Positions 14,777 to 22,372 of a DNA stretch of 29,056 bases are shown piece by piece; positions within the stretch are counted from its first letter, which is position 1, and each line of letters begins with the position of its first letter. The notes beneath the pieces are model-generated. The model did not search any database. It was not told where the DNA came from and was given only the letters and a program-made list of their open reading frames with translations. Origin of the DNA: an uncultured Clostridium sp. (lineage in GTDB: Bacteria > Bacillota > Clostridia > TANB77 > CAG-508); assembly GCA_946495905.1 (NCBI GenBank), contig CAMMEP010000008.1:1-29056 (forward strand), read 5' to 3'. Both the position numbers and the translations under genes were made by a program.

Positions 14777-17473
14777 ATGAAAATTTCAATAATAGTATTA
14801 GGAAACATTGTAGAAGAAATAGAGCAAACCATATTGAATGTAAAGAAAAACAGTAAATGGGAAGAAATAGAAATTCTAATAATGAATCATGACGAAAAAG
14901 ATGAAGAAATAGAGGCTCTATGTGAAAAGTATGGAAATGTAAAACATATCCATGTAGAAGATAAAAATAAAGCAGAAGCTTTTAATTTAGGATTACAGCA
15001 AGCAACAGGAGAATATGTTACTTTTATTGAACAAGGTACGACATATTCACAAGGAGCATTAAAAAAAGTTAGGAAATATGCCAAAAACAAAAAAGCGGAT
15101 GTCATTTGTATGCATCCTTATCATGTAATAGAAAATGTAAAGAAAAAATATAAAATGTCACATAAAACAGAAATTGTTAATTTAGAAGAAATGCCAAATA
15201 AATTAAATTTAGCATTTGATTCTTATTTCTTTCATAAAAAACTTTTAGAAAATAAAAACTTTCGCGAGGACACATGCTGTGAAGATGCCGAAATGAAATT
15301 ATTATTAGAGATTTTAGATGAAAATAGAGTATATTATAATATAGATGTAGAAATGTATTATAAAAATGCGAAAGAAGATAATACCTCAGTCAGTTTTGTG
15401 CAATACAATAAGGAGTGGTATACGACTTCTTTAACAAAATTTATCCTTCCTTTTTGTGAGAAATACGTAAAAGAAAAGAAAGAAATTCCAGAATTTATAC
15501 AAGAGGCTTTATTATATTACATATTTGCAAAATATAATTGCAATTTAAATGATAGAAATAAAATGATATTAAATGCAGACGAAGCAAGAGAATTTTTTAC
15601 AGAAACAGCAAAAGCATTACAATATATTAATAATGACTTGATTTTAGGTAATAGTAAAGGAAAATTATTTAAAATTCCTAGATGGCTTGCTTTTGAAATG
15701 ATTATGAATAAATGTAGAATAGGTAATTACCAAGCGAAAATAGCCTATGATCAAGATCTTTTCTTATTAAAAGAAGCGTCAGAAGAAGAAGGCTATAAAA
15801 TTGGTAATATACATGGAGAACATGCTACTTTTTATGCGATTAACTATAATAAGGGAAAATTAGAATTTGATTTTACAATAGGATTACAAGATTTTATTGA
15901 TGCAGAAGAACTAGAAATATATGCTCTTTATAAAGGACAAAAGATTTATGCAACCAAAACAGAATTTTATCCATTACTACAATGCTTTGGCCTTACAATT
16001 AGAAAGAAGATTCCTTTCCATCTTGAAATTGAATTAGGAGACATTGGTAATAAAGAAGAAATTTCGTTACATTATCTTTATAAAGAAATAGACGAAGAAT
16101 TTAATTTTAATTTTTATAAAGTACAAGCTCATTTAAATAAATCTAAATTCTCGTATTGGAAAATGAATGATAACTATTATTTAAAAAACAGAACCAAAAA
16201 GTTTATCTTACAAAAGAAAAAAATATTTACGGGAATAATGAATGAAATTAAGTATTTTTTTGCAAGAATTTATCGAGCAAAAAGAAAAATGTTTACCATA
16301 CGATATTTTGCACTTAGATTTAGTTATTTTATTTGTAAGCCTTTCACAAAGAATAAAGAAATTTGGATTACTTTTGACAAATTATATAAAGCAGGTGATA
16401 ATGGAGAATATATTTTTAAATATATTATGGAAAATAAAAAAGAAGTAAGTGCTTACTATATTATAAAAAAGGATTCGCTTGATTATAAGAGGCTAAAGCA
16501 ATATAGTAGATCTCATGTACTTACCTATGGAACCTTTAAACAGAAACTTATTTCGTTATTATGTACAGCTATATTAGATACACATGCCAATGCTGTATCC
16601 TACTGTAGTTTTGATACCAAAAGAGCAAGAAACTATATCTGTGATTTGTTTAATAGCGAAGTTATCTGTATCCAACATGGATTATCCATACAAAAAATAG
16701 CACAATATCAAAATCGATTATTTGATAATATTAAATTATATTGTTGTGCTTCTAAATATGAATTGGAAAATTTACTTAGTACACCAATGTATGACTTTAA
16801 ACCAGAACAATTAAAATTAACAGGACTTGCAAGGTATGATGGACTAAAATCAAAAGCAGAAAAAATTATCCTAATTACACCAACTTGGAGAAGAAATATT
16901 GTAAATTCCAATGTTGCTCATATGAAAAAGAAGCATAATGATTTCTTTAAGAACAGTACTTATTACAAAATATATAATACATTAATAAATGACGAAAAAC
17001 TAATTAATAAAGCTAAAGAAAAGGGATACAAAATTATCTATTTATTACATCCTGCAATTAGTGCCCAAAAAGATGATTTTACTCCAAACCCATATGTGGA
17101 ATTAATGGCAGCTACAGATGATATGAATTATGAAGATATTTTAACAAGATCTAGTGTGATGGTTACAGACTATTCAGGAGTACAATTTGATTTTGCATAT
17201 ATGAGAAAAGTATTAGTTTACTATCATCCAGACGAATTGCCTCCACATTATGAAGCAGGAGGACTTAAATATGATACAATGGGATTTGGACCAATATGTA
17301 AAAACAATAAAGAAATTGTTGATACATTGTGTATGTACATGGATAATAACTGTGTGACAGAAGAAAAATACAAGAAAAGAGCAGATGACTTTTTTGCTTT
17401 CAATGACCATAATAATTGTGAGAGAATCTATAGTGAAGTAAAAAAATATATGGAGGGGAGAGTTGAAAAATAA
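14777..17473 (+). CDS. GT2-like domain fused to CDP-glycerol glycerophosphotransferase (TagF/TagB-like)
   Basis: An 898-residue two-domain enzyme. Residues about 1-210 have the GT2 fold pattern (KISIIVLGN, then FNLGLQQATGEYVTFIEQG, then CEDAEMKLLLE), but the position of the metal-binding DxD reads Glu85-Gln-Gly87. The middle (about 330-470) is beta-rich. From about 520 the Glyphos_transf (PF04464-type) domain begins: ICIQHGLSIQK with His634, LTGLARYDGL, ITPTWRRN, IIYLLHPA and VTDYSGVQFDFAYMRK with Asp798. Such domains transfer glycerol-phosphate or ribitol-phosphate from the CDP-alcohol to a polyprenyl-linked wall polymer at the membrane. SD AAGGA is rather far (14 bases) from ATG 14777. The stop codon lies within the 5' arm of a long inverted repeat. 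The GT2-like part may be a non-catalytic acceptor-binding module. Confidence 0.87.
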   Translation: MKISIIVLGNIVEEIEQTILNVKKNSKWEEIEILIMNHDEKDEEIEALCEKYGNVKHIHVEDKNKAEAFNLGLQQATGEYVTFIEQGTTYSQGALKKVRKYAKNKKADVICMHPYHVIENVKKKYKMSHKTEIVNLEEMPNKLNLAFDSYFFHKKLLENKNFREDTCCEDAEMKLLLEILDENRVYYNIDVEMYYKNAKEDNTSVSFVQYNKEWYTTSLTKFILPFCEKYVKEKKEIPEFIQEALLYYIFAKYNCNLNDRNKMILNADEAREFFTETAKALQYINNDLILGNSKGKLFKIPRWLAFEMIMNKCRIGNYQAKIAYDQDLFLLKEASEEEGYKIGNIHGEHATFYAINYNKGKLEFDFTIGLQDFIDAEELEIYALYKGQKIYATKTEFYPLLQCFGLTIRKKIPFHLEIELGDIGNKEEISLHYLYKEIDEEFNFNFYKVQAHLNKSKFSYWKMNDNYYLKNRTKKFILQKKKIFTGIMNEIKYFFARIYRAKRKMFTIRYFALRFSYFICKPFTKNKEIWITFDKLYKAGDNGEYIFKYIMENKKEVSAYYIIKKDSLDYKRLKQYSRSHVLTYGTFKQKLISLLCTAILDTHANAVSYCSFDTKRARNYICDLFNSEVICIQHGLSIQKIAQYQNRLFDNIKLYCCASKYELENLLSTPMYDFKPEQLKLTGLARYDGLKSKAEKIILITPTWRRNIVNSNVAHMKKKHNDFFKNSTYYKIYNTLINDEKLINKAKEKGYKIIYLLHPAISAQKDDFTPNPYVELMAATDDMNYEDILTRSSVMVTDYSGVQFDFAYMRKVLVYYHPDELPPHYEAGGLKYDTMGFGPICKNNKEIVDTLCMYMDNNCVTEEKYKKRADDFFAFNDHNNCERIYSEVKKYMEGRVEK

Positions 17474-17584
17474 TTACAATTTTGGACTGTGTCAAACTTC
17501 ATTTAAAATTTATTCAACGTACAAAAAGTACGCCTCATAAATTTTAAATTCGTTTTCCTTGCCAAAATTTAATTCTTTTTCAAC
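17462..17584. repeat. Nested inverted repeat filling the gap after the GT2/TagF fusion gene
   Basis: Outer arms 17462-17485 and 17562-17584 are complementary over about 22 positions, with one mismatch and one bulged base. The middle stem ATTTAAAATTTAT (17501-17513) pairs perfectly with ATAAATTTTAAAT (17537-17549), and the tip CGTAC-AAAAA-GTACG is at 17518-17532. The 5' outer arm includes the stop codon (17471-17473); the 3' arm ends 13 bases before the SD of the next gene. As RNA it would fold almost the whole intergenic region into one long hairpin. There is no T-run after the outer stem. Confidence 0.75.
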
Positions 17585-17597
17585 CAGGTTGATTAAA

Positions 17598-17613
17598 TAG
17601 AAAGGAATGTGAT
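17598..17613 (+). promoter_or_regulatory. Unusual ribosome binding site TAGAAAGGAATGTGAT
   Basis: TAGAAAGGA plus GTGAT can pair with two parts of the expected 16S 3' tail (ATCAC and TCCTTTCTA), skipping an AT. The motif includes a start-stop ATG TGA (17607-17612) five bases before the ATG start at 17618. The in-frame GTG at 17609 is too close to the SD core. Confidence 0.55.
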
Positions 17614-17617
17614 TAAT

Positions 17618-19396
17618 ATGAATATAGCTATAATTTTTGCTGGTGGTAGCGGTAAAAGAATGAAAACCCAAGGACTGCCAAAACAATTTTTAAAAGTAGA
17701 AGGAAAGCCTATTATTATAAAAACATTAGAAAACTTTGAACGAAATGACAATATAGATAAAATCTATATTGCATGTAAAGAAGATTGGATTGATTACTTA
17801 AAAGAGGAACTGGAAAGCTATCAGATAGCAAAAGTGGCTAAAATAGTTCCAGGAGGAGAAACAGGACTAGATTCAATTTATAACGCATTAGAAGCAGCTG
17901 GTAAGGAAAATCCTTCCGATTCTATTGTTCTTATCCATGATGGAGTAAGACCTTTTATCACACAAGAATTAATTGACCAAAATATAAAAGATGTAAGAGA
18001 TTATGGCTCATCTATTACATCTACTCCATGTTACGAAACTGCTATTGTAAGTAAAGATGGCGAAAATGTACAAGATGTTCCAGATAGAGAAATAATGTAT
18101 ACAGCGCAAGCACCACAATGTTTCTATTTAGGAGATATTTTGAAAGTTCATGATAAAGTAAGAAAAACAGAGCAAAGGTATAATGGAGCAGTTGACTCTT
18201 GTAATTTAATGAGAAACAATGGATATAATGTACATATTACCATAGGACCAAGAAATAATATAAAGGTTACTACACCATCAGATTATTATATTATTCAAGC
18301 TTTATATAAATATGAGCAAGATGAATATAAGACAAATAAAGAACTTAATCCAATTATAGAAAAAGATATTGAAGAAATATTAGGATGTAACATTAATTTT
18401 AAAAAATTAGAAAATAGTACAATATTAATTACTGGAGCGGCAGGAATGTTAGGAACGTATATGTTATATACTTTAGCAGCATTAAATGATTTAAGATCGT
18501 ATAATATAAAAATATTAGCATTAATTAGAAATAAGGACAAGTTGGCTTCTTATTTTAAGAATAGACCAGATATTGTGATTTTGGAACAGGATGTATGTGA
18601 CAGAATTGCTTATAATGATAGAGTAGACTATATTATTCATGCAGCAAGTCCAGCAAGTCCAAAGATTATGAAAGAAAAACCAGTAGACACTATTATGGCA
18701 AATACAATAGGAACTTTTAACACATTAAAATTTGCTAAAAAGAATAATGTAAAAAGTTATTTATATGTATCTTCCAGAGAAGTATATGGAGAGCCATATT
18801 CTTGGCAGGAAAAATTTGATGAAAATACATATGGATTTATTGATCCACTTTCTCCTAGATCTTGTTATCCAGAAGGAAAACGTGCCGCGGAAAATATGTG
18901 TATCTCTTTTAAAGAACAGTATGGACTAAATGTAAAAATTGCTAGACCAGCGCATACTTATGGACCAGGAATGTCTATTTATGACGGAAGAGTACAAGCC
19001 GATTTCCTTAAAAATATTGTAAATAACGAAAATATTATTATGAAAAGTACAGGAGAGGCTGTTAGAACTTATACGTATGTTAGAGATGTGGTTTCGGCGA
19101 TTTTTCTAGTACTATTGGATTCTGATGATGTAGTATACAATATGGCGGATGAAAGAGCAAAAACAAGTATAAAAGAATTAGCAGAAATGTTGGTAAATCT
19201 ATATCCAGAAAGAAATTTAAAAGTAGAGATGCAAATAGATAAAGAACAAAAAGGTTGTGCACCTTTTAAACTAGGAATTATTGATAGTGAGAAAATTAGA
19301 AAATTAGGTTGGAAACCTTCACTAAGTTTAGAAGAAGGATTTAGAAGAACGGTAGAATACATTGAAATAGAGAAGAAAAAAAGTAAGGAAATTTAA
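17618..19396 (+). CDS. IspD/TarI-like cytidylyltransferase fused to extended SDR (UXS-like)
   Basis: A 592-residue bifunctional protein. Residues 1-230 are an IspD/TarI-type CTP-dependent cytidylyltransferase: FAGGSGKRM (7-15), PKQF (21-24), IHDGVRPF (107-114) and TAQAPQCF (162-169). Residues about 266-590 are an extended SDR: TGAAGMLG (272-279), HAASPASP (341-348), SSREVYGEP and YPEGK (Tyr417/Lys421), then RTYTYVRDVVSA; this is closest in pattern to UDP-glucuronate decarboxylase-like epimerases. In Haemophilus Acs1/Bcs1 a comparable cytidylyltransferase-SDR fusion makes CDP-ribitol from ribulose-5-phosphate, but with a classical SDR. I infer synthesis of a CDP-activated polyol or sugar for the neighbouring glycerophosphotransferase-like enzymes. 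ATG 17618 is preferred to the in-frame GTG at 17609, which sits on the SD. The next gene starts five bases after its stop. Confidence 0.85.
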   Translation: MNIAIIFAGGSGKRMKTQGLPKQFLKVEGKPIIIKTLENFERNDNIDKIYIACKEDWIDYLKEELESYQIAKVAKIVPGGETGLDSIYNALEAAGKENPSDSIVLIHDGVRPFITQELIDQNIKDVRDYGSSITSTPCYETAIVSKDGENVQDVPDREIMYTAQAPQCFYLGDILKVHDKVRKTEQRYNGAVDSCNLMRNNGYNVHITIGPRNNIKVTTPSDYYIIQALYKYEQDEYKTNKELNPIIEKDIEEILGCNINFKKLENSTILITGAAGMLGTYMLYTLAALNDLRSYNIKILALIRNKDKLASYFKNRPDIVILEQDVCDRIAYNDRVDYIIHAASPASPKIMKEKPVDTIMANTIGTFNTLKFAKKNNVKSYLYVSSREVYGEPYSWQEKFDENTYGFIDPLSPRSCYPEGKRAAENMCISFKEQYGLNVKIARPAHTYGPGMSIYDGRVQADFLKNIVNNENIIMKSTGEAVRTYTYVRDVVSAIFLVLLDSDDVVYNMADERAKTSIKELAEMLVNLYPERNLKVEMQIDKEQKGCAPFKLGIIDSEKIRKLGWKPSLSLEEGFRRTVEYIEIEKKKSKEI

Positions 19397-19401
19397 TAAA
19401 G

Positions 19402-21015
19402 ATGGAAATAAAAATAATTGATATATTTTGGGATAGGATATATTTAAATCTTCTATTTCAAGGAAAAGAAATAGAAGATAAACAGATATTCCTAGTTTCT
19501 GAAAGTCAAAAAATAAAATTGGAAGTAATAAAAATTTCAGAAGATACCTATAAAAGTGTAATAAACATTACTAATATAAATAATGTAATTATGCTTAAAA
19601 ATGAAGATTATAACTTTGTAATAGAAGAAAATTCTACCATGAGCAAAATAGAGATTACAAGTGAAGTAGGATATAAACTGGAAAGTTTGGATAGGATTTA
19701 TCGCTATACAAAAAATAATTTCGCATACACAGTAAGTTTTAATGCAGAAGAAGTGGAAGGGAAAATAACTTTAGTATTAATATCTAGGTTTATGCTAGAA
19801 AACAACAAATATAAAAAAGAGAGAATATTAGGCAATAAAAATAAAATAAAAAAGGCTATATTTAGTTTTGGAAAATATGGTATAAACGTATATTACAAGC
19901 TATGCTCTGCTATTCATCCAAATAAAAAGAATAAAATTTTGTTAATGTCAGAAACGAGAGCTCCTATTAGCGGAAATTTAAAGGCATTGGACGAGAGAAT
20001 AAAAGAAAGAGAAATTGATAAAAAATATAAGGTTAGTTATGCCTTTTTTAAAACATTAGAATTGTCTAAAATGAATATTATTTTTCAATATTTAAAACTA
20101 ATATGGAAAATAGCAAAACAAGAATATATTTTTATTGATGATTATTCTCCTATTTTTAAATTTATAAATTTAAGTAAAAAAACAAAATTTATTCAAATAT
20201 GGCATGCAGGAGTAGGATTTAAATCGGTGGGATATGCAAGATTTGGCTTTTCTGGTCCACATCCTTATAAAAGTTGTCACCGTAGATATGATTATGCCAT
20301 TGTAGGAGGAAAAGCATTAATACCAGTTTATGAAGAAGTATTTGGAATTGCAAAAGAAAAAATATTACCATATGGTTTGCCAAGGTTAGATAATTTTTTA
20401 GATAAGGATAAAATACAGGCGGTAAAAGAACAATTATATCAAGAATATCCTATATTAGCTGGAAAAAAGGTTATTTTATTTGCTCCTACTTTTAGAGGAG
20501 CAGGACAAAAAGAAGCTATGTATCCTTTTGAAAAAATAAATTTAAAAGAAATGGTAGCATTATGTAAAAAAGAAAATGCAGTATTTGTAATCAAAATGCA
20601 TCCTTTTGTTAAAGAAAAAACGAATATTCCAGAAGATTATAGAGAATGGATTATGGATTTGAGCAATTATCCAAATATAAATGACTTGTTTTATATAACC
20701 GATATTTTGATTACAGATTATTCTTCTAATATATATGACTTTAGTTTACTAAATAAACCAATTATTTTTTATACTTTTGACCTAGACAATTATCAAATTA
20801 TAAATAAAGTACATAGACCAATTAGAGAATATGCTCCAGGAAAAGTATGTATTACATTTGAAGAAGTAATAAAAGTAATAGAAGAAAAAGATTTTCAACT
20901 AGAAAAATTGCAAAAATTTAGGGAGGAAAACTTTAGTGTACAAAACAAAAAGGCATCAGACTTGATTATAGACAATATTATACTAAAGGAAGGTCAGTAT
21001 ATAAAAAGTTACTAG
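19402..21015 (+). CDS. CDP-glycerol/ribitol glycerophosphotransferase family enzyme (TagB/TagF-like)
   Basis: A 537-residue protein. An N-terminal beta-rich domain (about 1-140) is followed by the Glyphos_transf catalytic domain: IQIWHAGVGFKS with His268, LPYGLPRLDNF, ILFAPTFRGAG, VIKMHPF with His400, and ILITDYSSNIYDF with Asp439. These are the HG/HA and DYSS signatures of enzymes that prime or extend poly(polyol-phosphate) chains on a membrane-bound lipid carrier. The domain lacks obvious membrane helices and is probably peripheral, as TagF is. It is five bases downstream of the cytidylyltransferase fusion, so supply and use of the CDP-alcohol are coupled. The stop codon lies in the 5' arm of a second nested inverted repeat. 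Whether it is a primase or polymerase cannot be read from motifs. Confidence 0.88.
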   Translation: MEIKIIDIFWDRIYLNLLFQGKEIEDKQIFLVSESQKIKLEVIKISEDTYKSVINITNINNVIMLKNEDYNFVIEENSTMSKIEITSEVGYKLESLDRIYRYTKNNFAYTVSFNAEEVEGKITLVLISRFMLENNKYKKERILGNKNKIKKAIFSFGKYGINVYYKLCSAIHPNKKNKILLMSETRAPISGNLKALDERIKEREIDKKYKVSYAFFKTLELSKMNIIFQYLKLIWKIAKQEYIFIDDYSPIFKFINLSKKTKFIQIWHAGVGFKSVGYARFGFSGPHPYKSCHRRYDYAIVGGKALIPVYEEVFGIAKEKILPYGLPRLDNFLDKDKIQAVKEQLYQEYPILAGKKVILFAPTFRGAGQKEAMYPFEKINLKEMVALCKKENAVFVIKMHPFVKEKTNIPEDYREWIMDLSNYPNINDLFYITDILITDYSSNIYDFSLLNKPIIFYTFDLDNYQIINKVHRPIREYAPGKVCITFEEVIKVIEEKDFQLEKLQKFREENFSVQNKKASDLIIDNIILKEGQYIKSY

Positions 21016-21167
21016 ATAATGGCTTTCGAAAAAGCATGTCCTGCAACGGGAGTTCTATTAAAATTGTCTCGCTTCGTCCCGACGGAGCTCCCTGCTCCGC
21101 TCGTCAATTTTAATTAGAACATCCCTGCGCGGACTTAATATTTAGTATAAAACATTATCTAGTAACT
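21007..21167. repeat. 161-bp nested inverted repeat with perfect 15-bp ends
   Basis: AGTTACTAGATAATG (21007-21021) is fully complementary to CATTATCTAGTAACT (21153-21167). Inside are a small hairpin GCTTT-CGAA-AAAGC (21022-21035), a second long stem in which GTTCTATTAAAATTG (21052-21066) pairs with 21105-21120 with one bulge, extended by GGGA/TCCC and GTCC/GGAC, and a GC-rich tip with GGAGC-TCCCT-GCTCC (21084-21098). The core is visibly richer in G and C than the surroundings. The 5' end overlaps the stop codon (21013-21015) of the upstream gene, and the 3' end is a few bases before the next SD. It is either a MITE-like element or a structured RNA. Confidence 0.75.
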
Positions 21168-21186
21168 ATAAAAAGGAATGAATAAA

Positions 21187-22332
21187 ATGATTAAAAAAGT
21201 AGTGATTTTAGGAGCAAGGCTTTTATATAGTTTTTTTAAAGTATTACCAACACAAAATAAGATAACAATGATAAGCAGACAATCCAATAGCGAAACCGTA
21301 GATTTTAGGTTATTACGTACAGAAATAGAAAAAGAAAATGAAAAAGAGGAAAAAAGGAAAAAAATAAAAGTGGTAACATTGTGTCATAAACTAGAAGGTG
21401 GAGCTAATGCAAAATTTAGTGAGAAAATAAAATATGGATTTCATATGCTATCACAAATGCACCATATTGCAACTTCAAAAGTACTAATCTTGGATTCTTA
21501 TTGTATTTTAGCTAGTATTTTAAAACATAAAAAAGATTTAAAAATAATACAAATGTGGCATTCCATGGGAACGATGAAAAAGTTTGGTTATCAAATTTTA
21601 GATAAAACAGAAGGCTCCAAAAAGGAAATGGCAGATGTTATGCGTATGCACAAAAACTACAACTATGTTTTCGCAAGTAGTAAAGCTTATGCAAAACAGT
21701 TAGCAGAAGGATTCGGATGTGAAACCACAAAAATAAGGATCTATTCCTTACCAAGAGTGGATTTGCTCACAAGCAAAGAATATAAGAAAGAAATATTTGA
21801 AAAAATCAAAGAAAAATATCCGGAAATATCTGCAAAGAAAAATATTTTATATTGTCCTACTTTTAGAAAAGAGGAAAGAAAACTCGAAAAAGAAATTTAT
21901 AACATGATGGAACATGTGGATTTTAATAAATACAATCTTATTATAAAATTGCATCCATTAAGTAAAATAGAACTAAAAGAAGACAATAAAAATGTTATTT
22001 TAGATAAATCTTTTTCAAGTATGGATATGCTATTTATGGCAGATTATCTAATAAGTGATTATAGCTGCATTATTTACGAGGCAGCGGTATTAAATATTCC
22101 GTTATTCTTCTTTGCATTCGACTTACAAGAATATTTAAATAATAGAGGGCTTACCATAGATTATGAAAAAGTATTGCCAGGAATAGTTAGCAGTAATGCA
22201 AAAGATATTATTACAGCAGTTGAAAATAACCAATACGATATTAATTCAGTAATGAAATTTAGAGAAAAATATGTAACCAACACAAAGGATTGTACGAAAA
22301 AAATAGTAGATTTTATTAAGAATTTAATTTAA
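21187..22332 (+). CDS. CDP-glycerol glycerophosphotransferase family enzyme, short form (TagB-like)
   Basis: A protein of 381 residues from the ATG at 21187 (the in-frame ATG at 21178 directly follows AGGA and is less likely). A short hydrophobic N-terminus (IKKVVILGARLLYSFFKVLP) probably contacts the membrane. The Glyphos_transf motifs, numbered from ATG 21178, are IQMWHSMGTMKKFGY with His128, YSLPRVDLL, ILYCPTFRKEE, IIKLHPLSK with His259, and LISDYSCIIYE with Asp294. It is the length of TagB-type primases, which add the first glycerol-phosphate to the linkage unit, but specificity cannot be proved. It is the third Glyphos_transf domain in this block and the last gene of the run, ending on a strong bidirectional terminator. 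Confidence 0.87.
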   Translation: MIKKVVILGARLLYSFFKVLPTQNKITMISRQSNSETVDFRLLRTEIEKENEKEEKRKKIKVVTLCHKLEGGANAKFSEKIKYGFHMLSQMHHIATSKVLILDSYCILASILKHKKDLKIIQMWHSMGTMKKFGYQILDKTEGSKKEMADVMRMHKNYNYVFASSKAYAKQLAEGFGCETTKIRIYSLPRVDLLTSKEYKKEIFEKIKEKYPEISAKKNILYCPTFRKEERKLEKEIYNMMEHVDFNKYNLIIKLHPLSKIELKEDNKNVILDKSFSSMDMLFMADYLISDYSCIIYEAAVLNIPLFFFAFDLQEYLNNRGLTIDYEKVLPGIVSSNAKDIITAVENNQYDINSVMKFREKYVTNTKDCTKKIVDFIKNLI

Positions 22333-22372
22333 AAAATAGAGTCAAGGGGCTGTCCCTCTTGACTCTATTTTT
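22332..22372. terminator. Bidirectional intrinsic terminator
   Basis: AAAAATAGAGTCAAG (22332-22346) pairs perfectly with CTTGACTCTATTTTT (22358-22372), with additional GGG/CCC pairing in the tip. The stem has T-runs on both strands. It separates the envelope block from the convergent tyrS gene and overlaps the tyrS stop codon (22365-22367). Confidence 0.9.
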
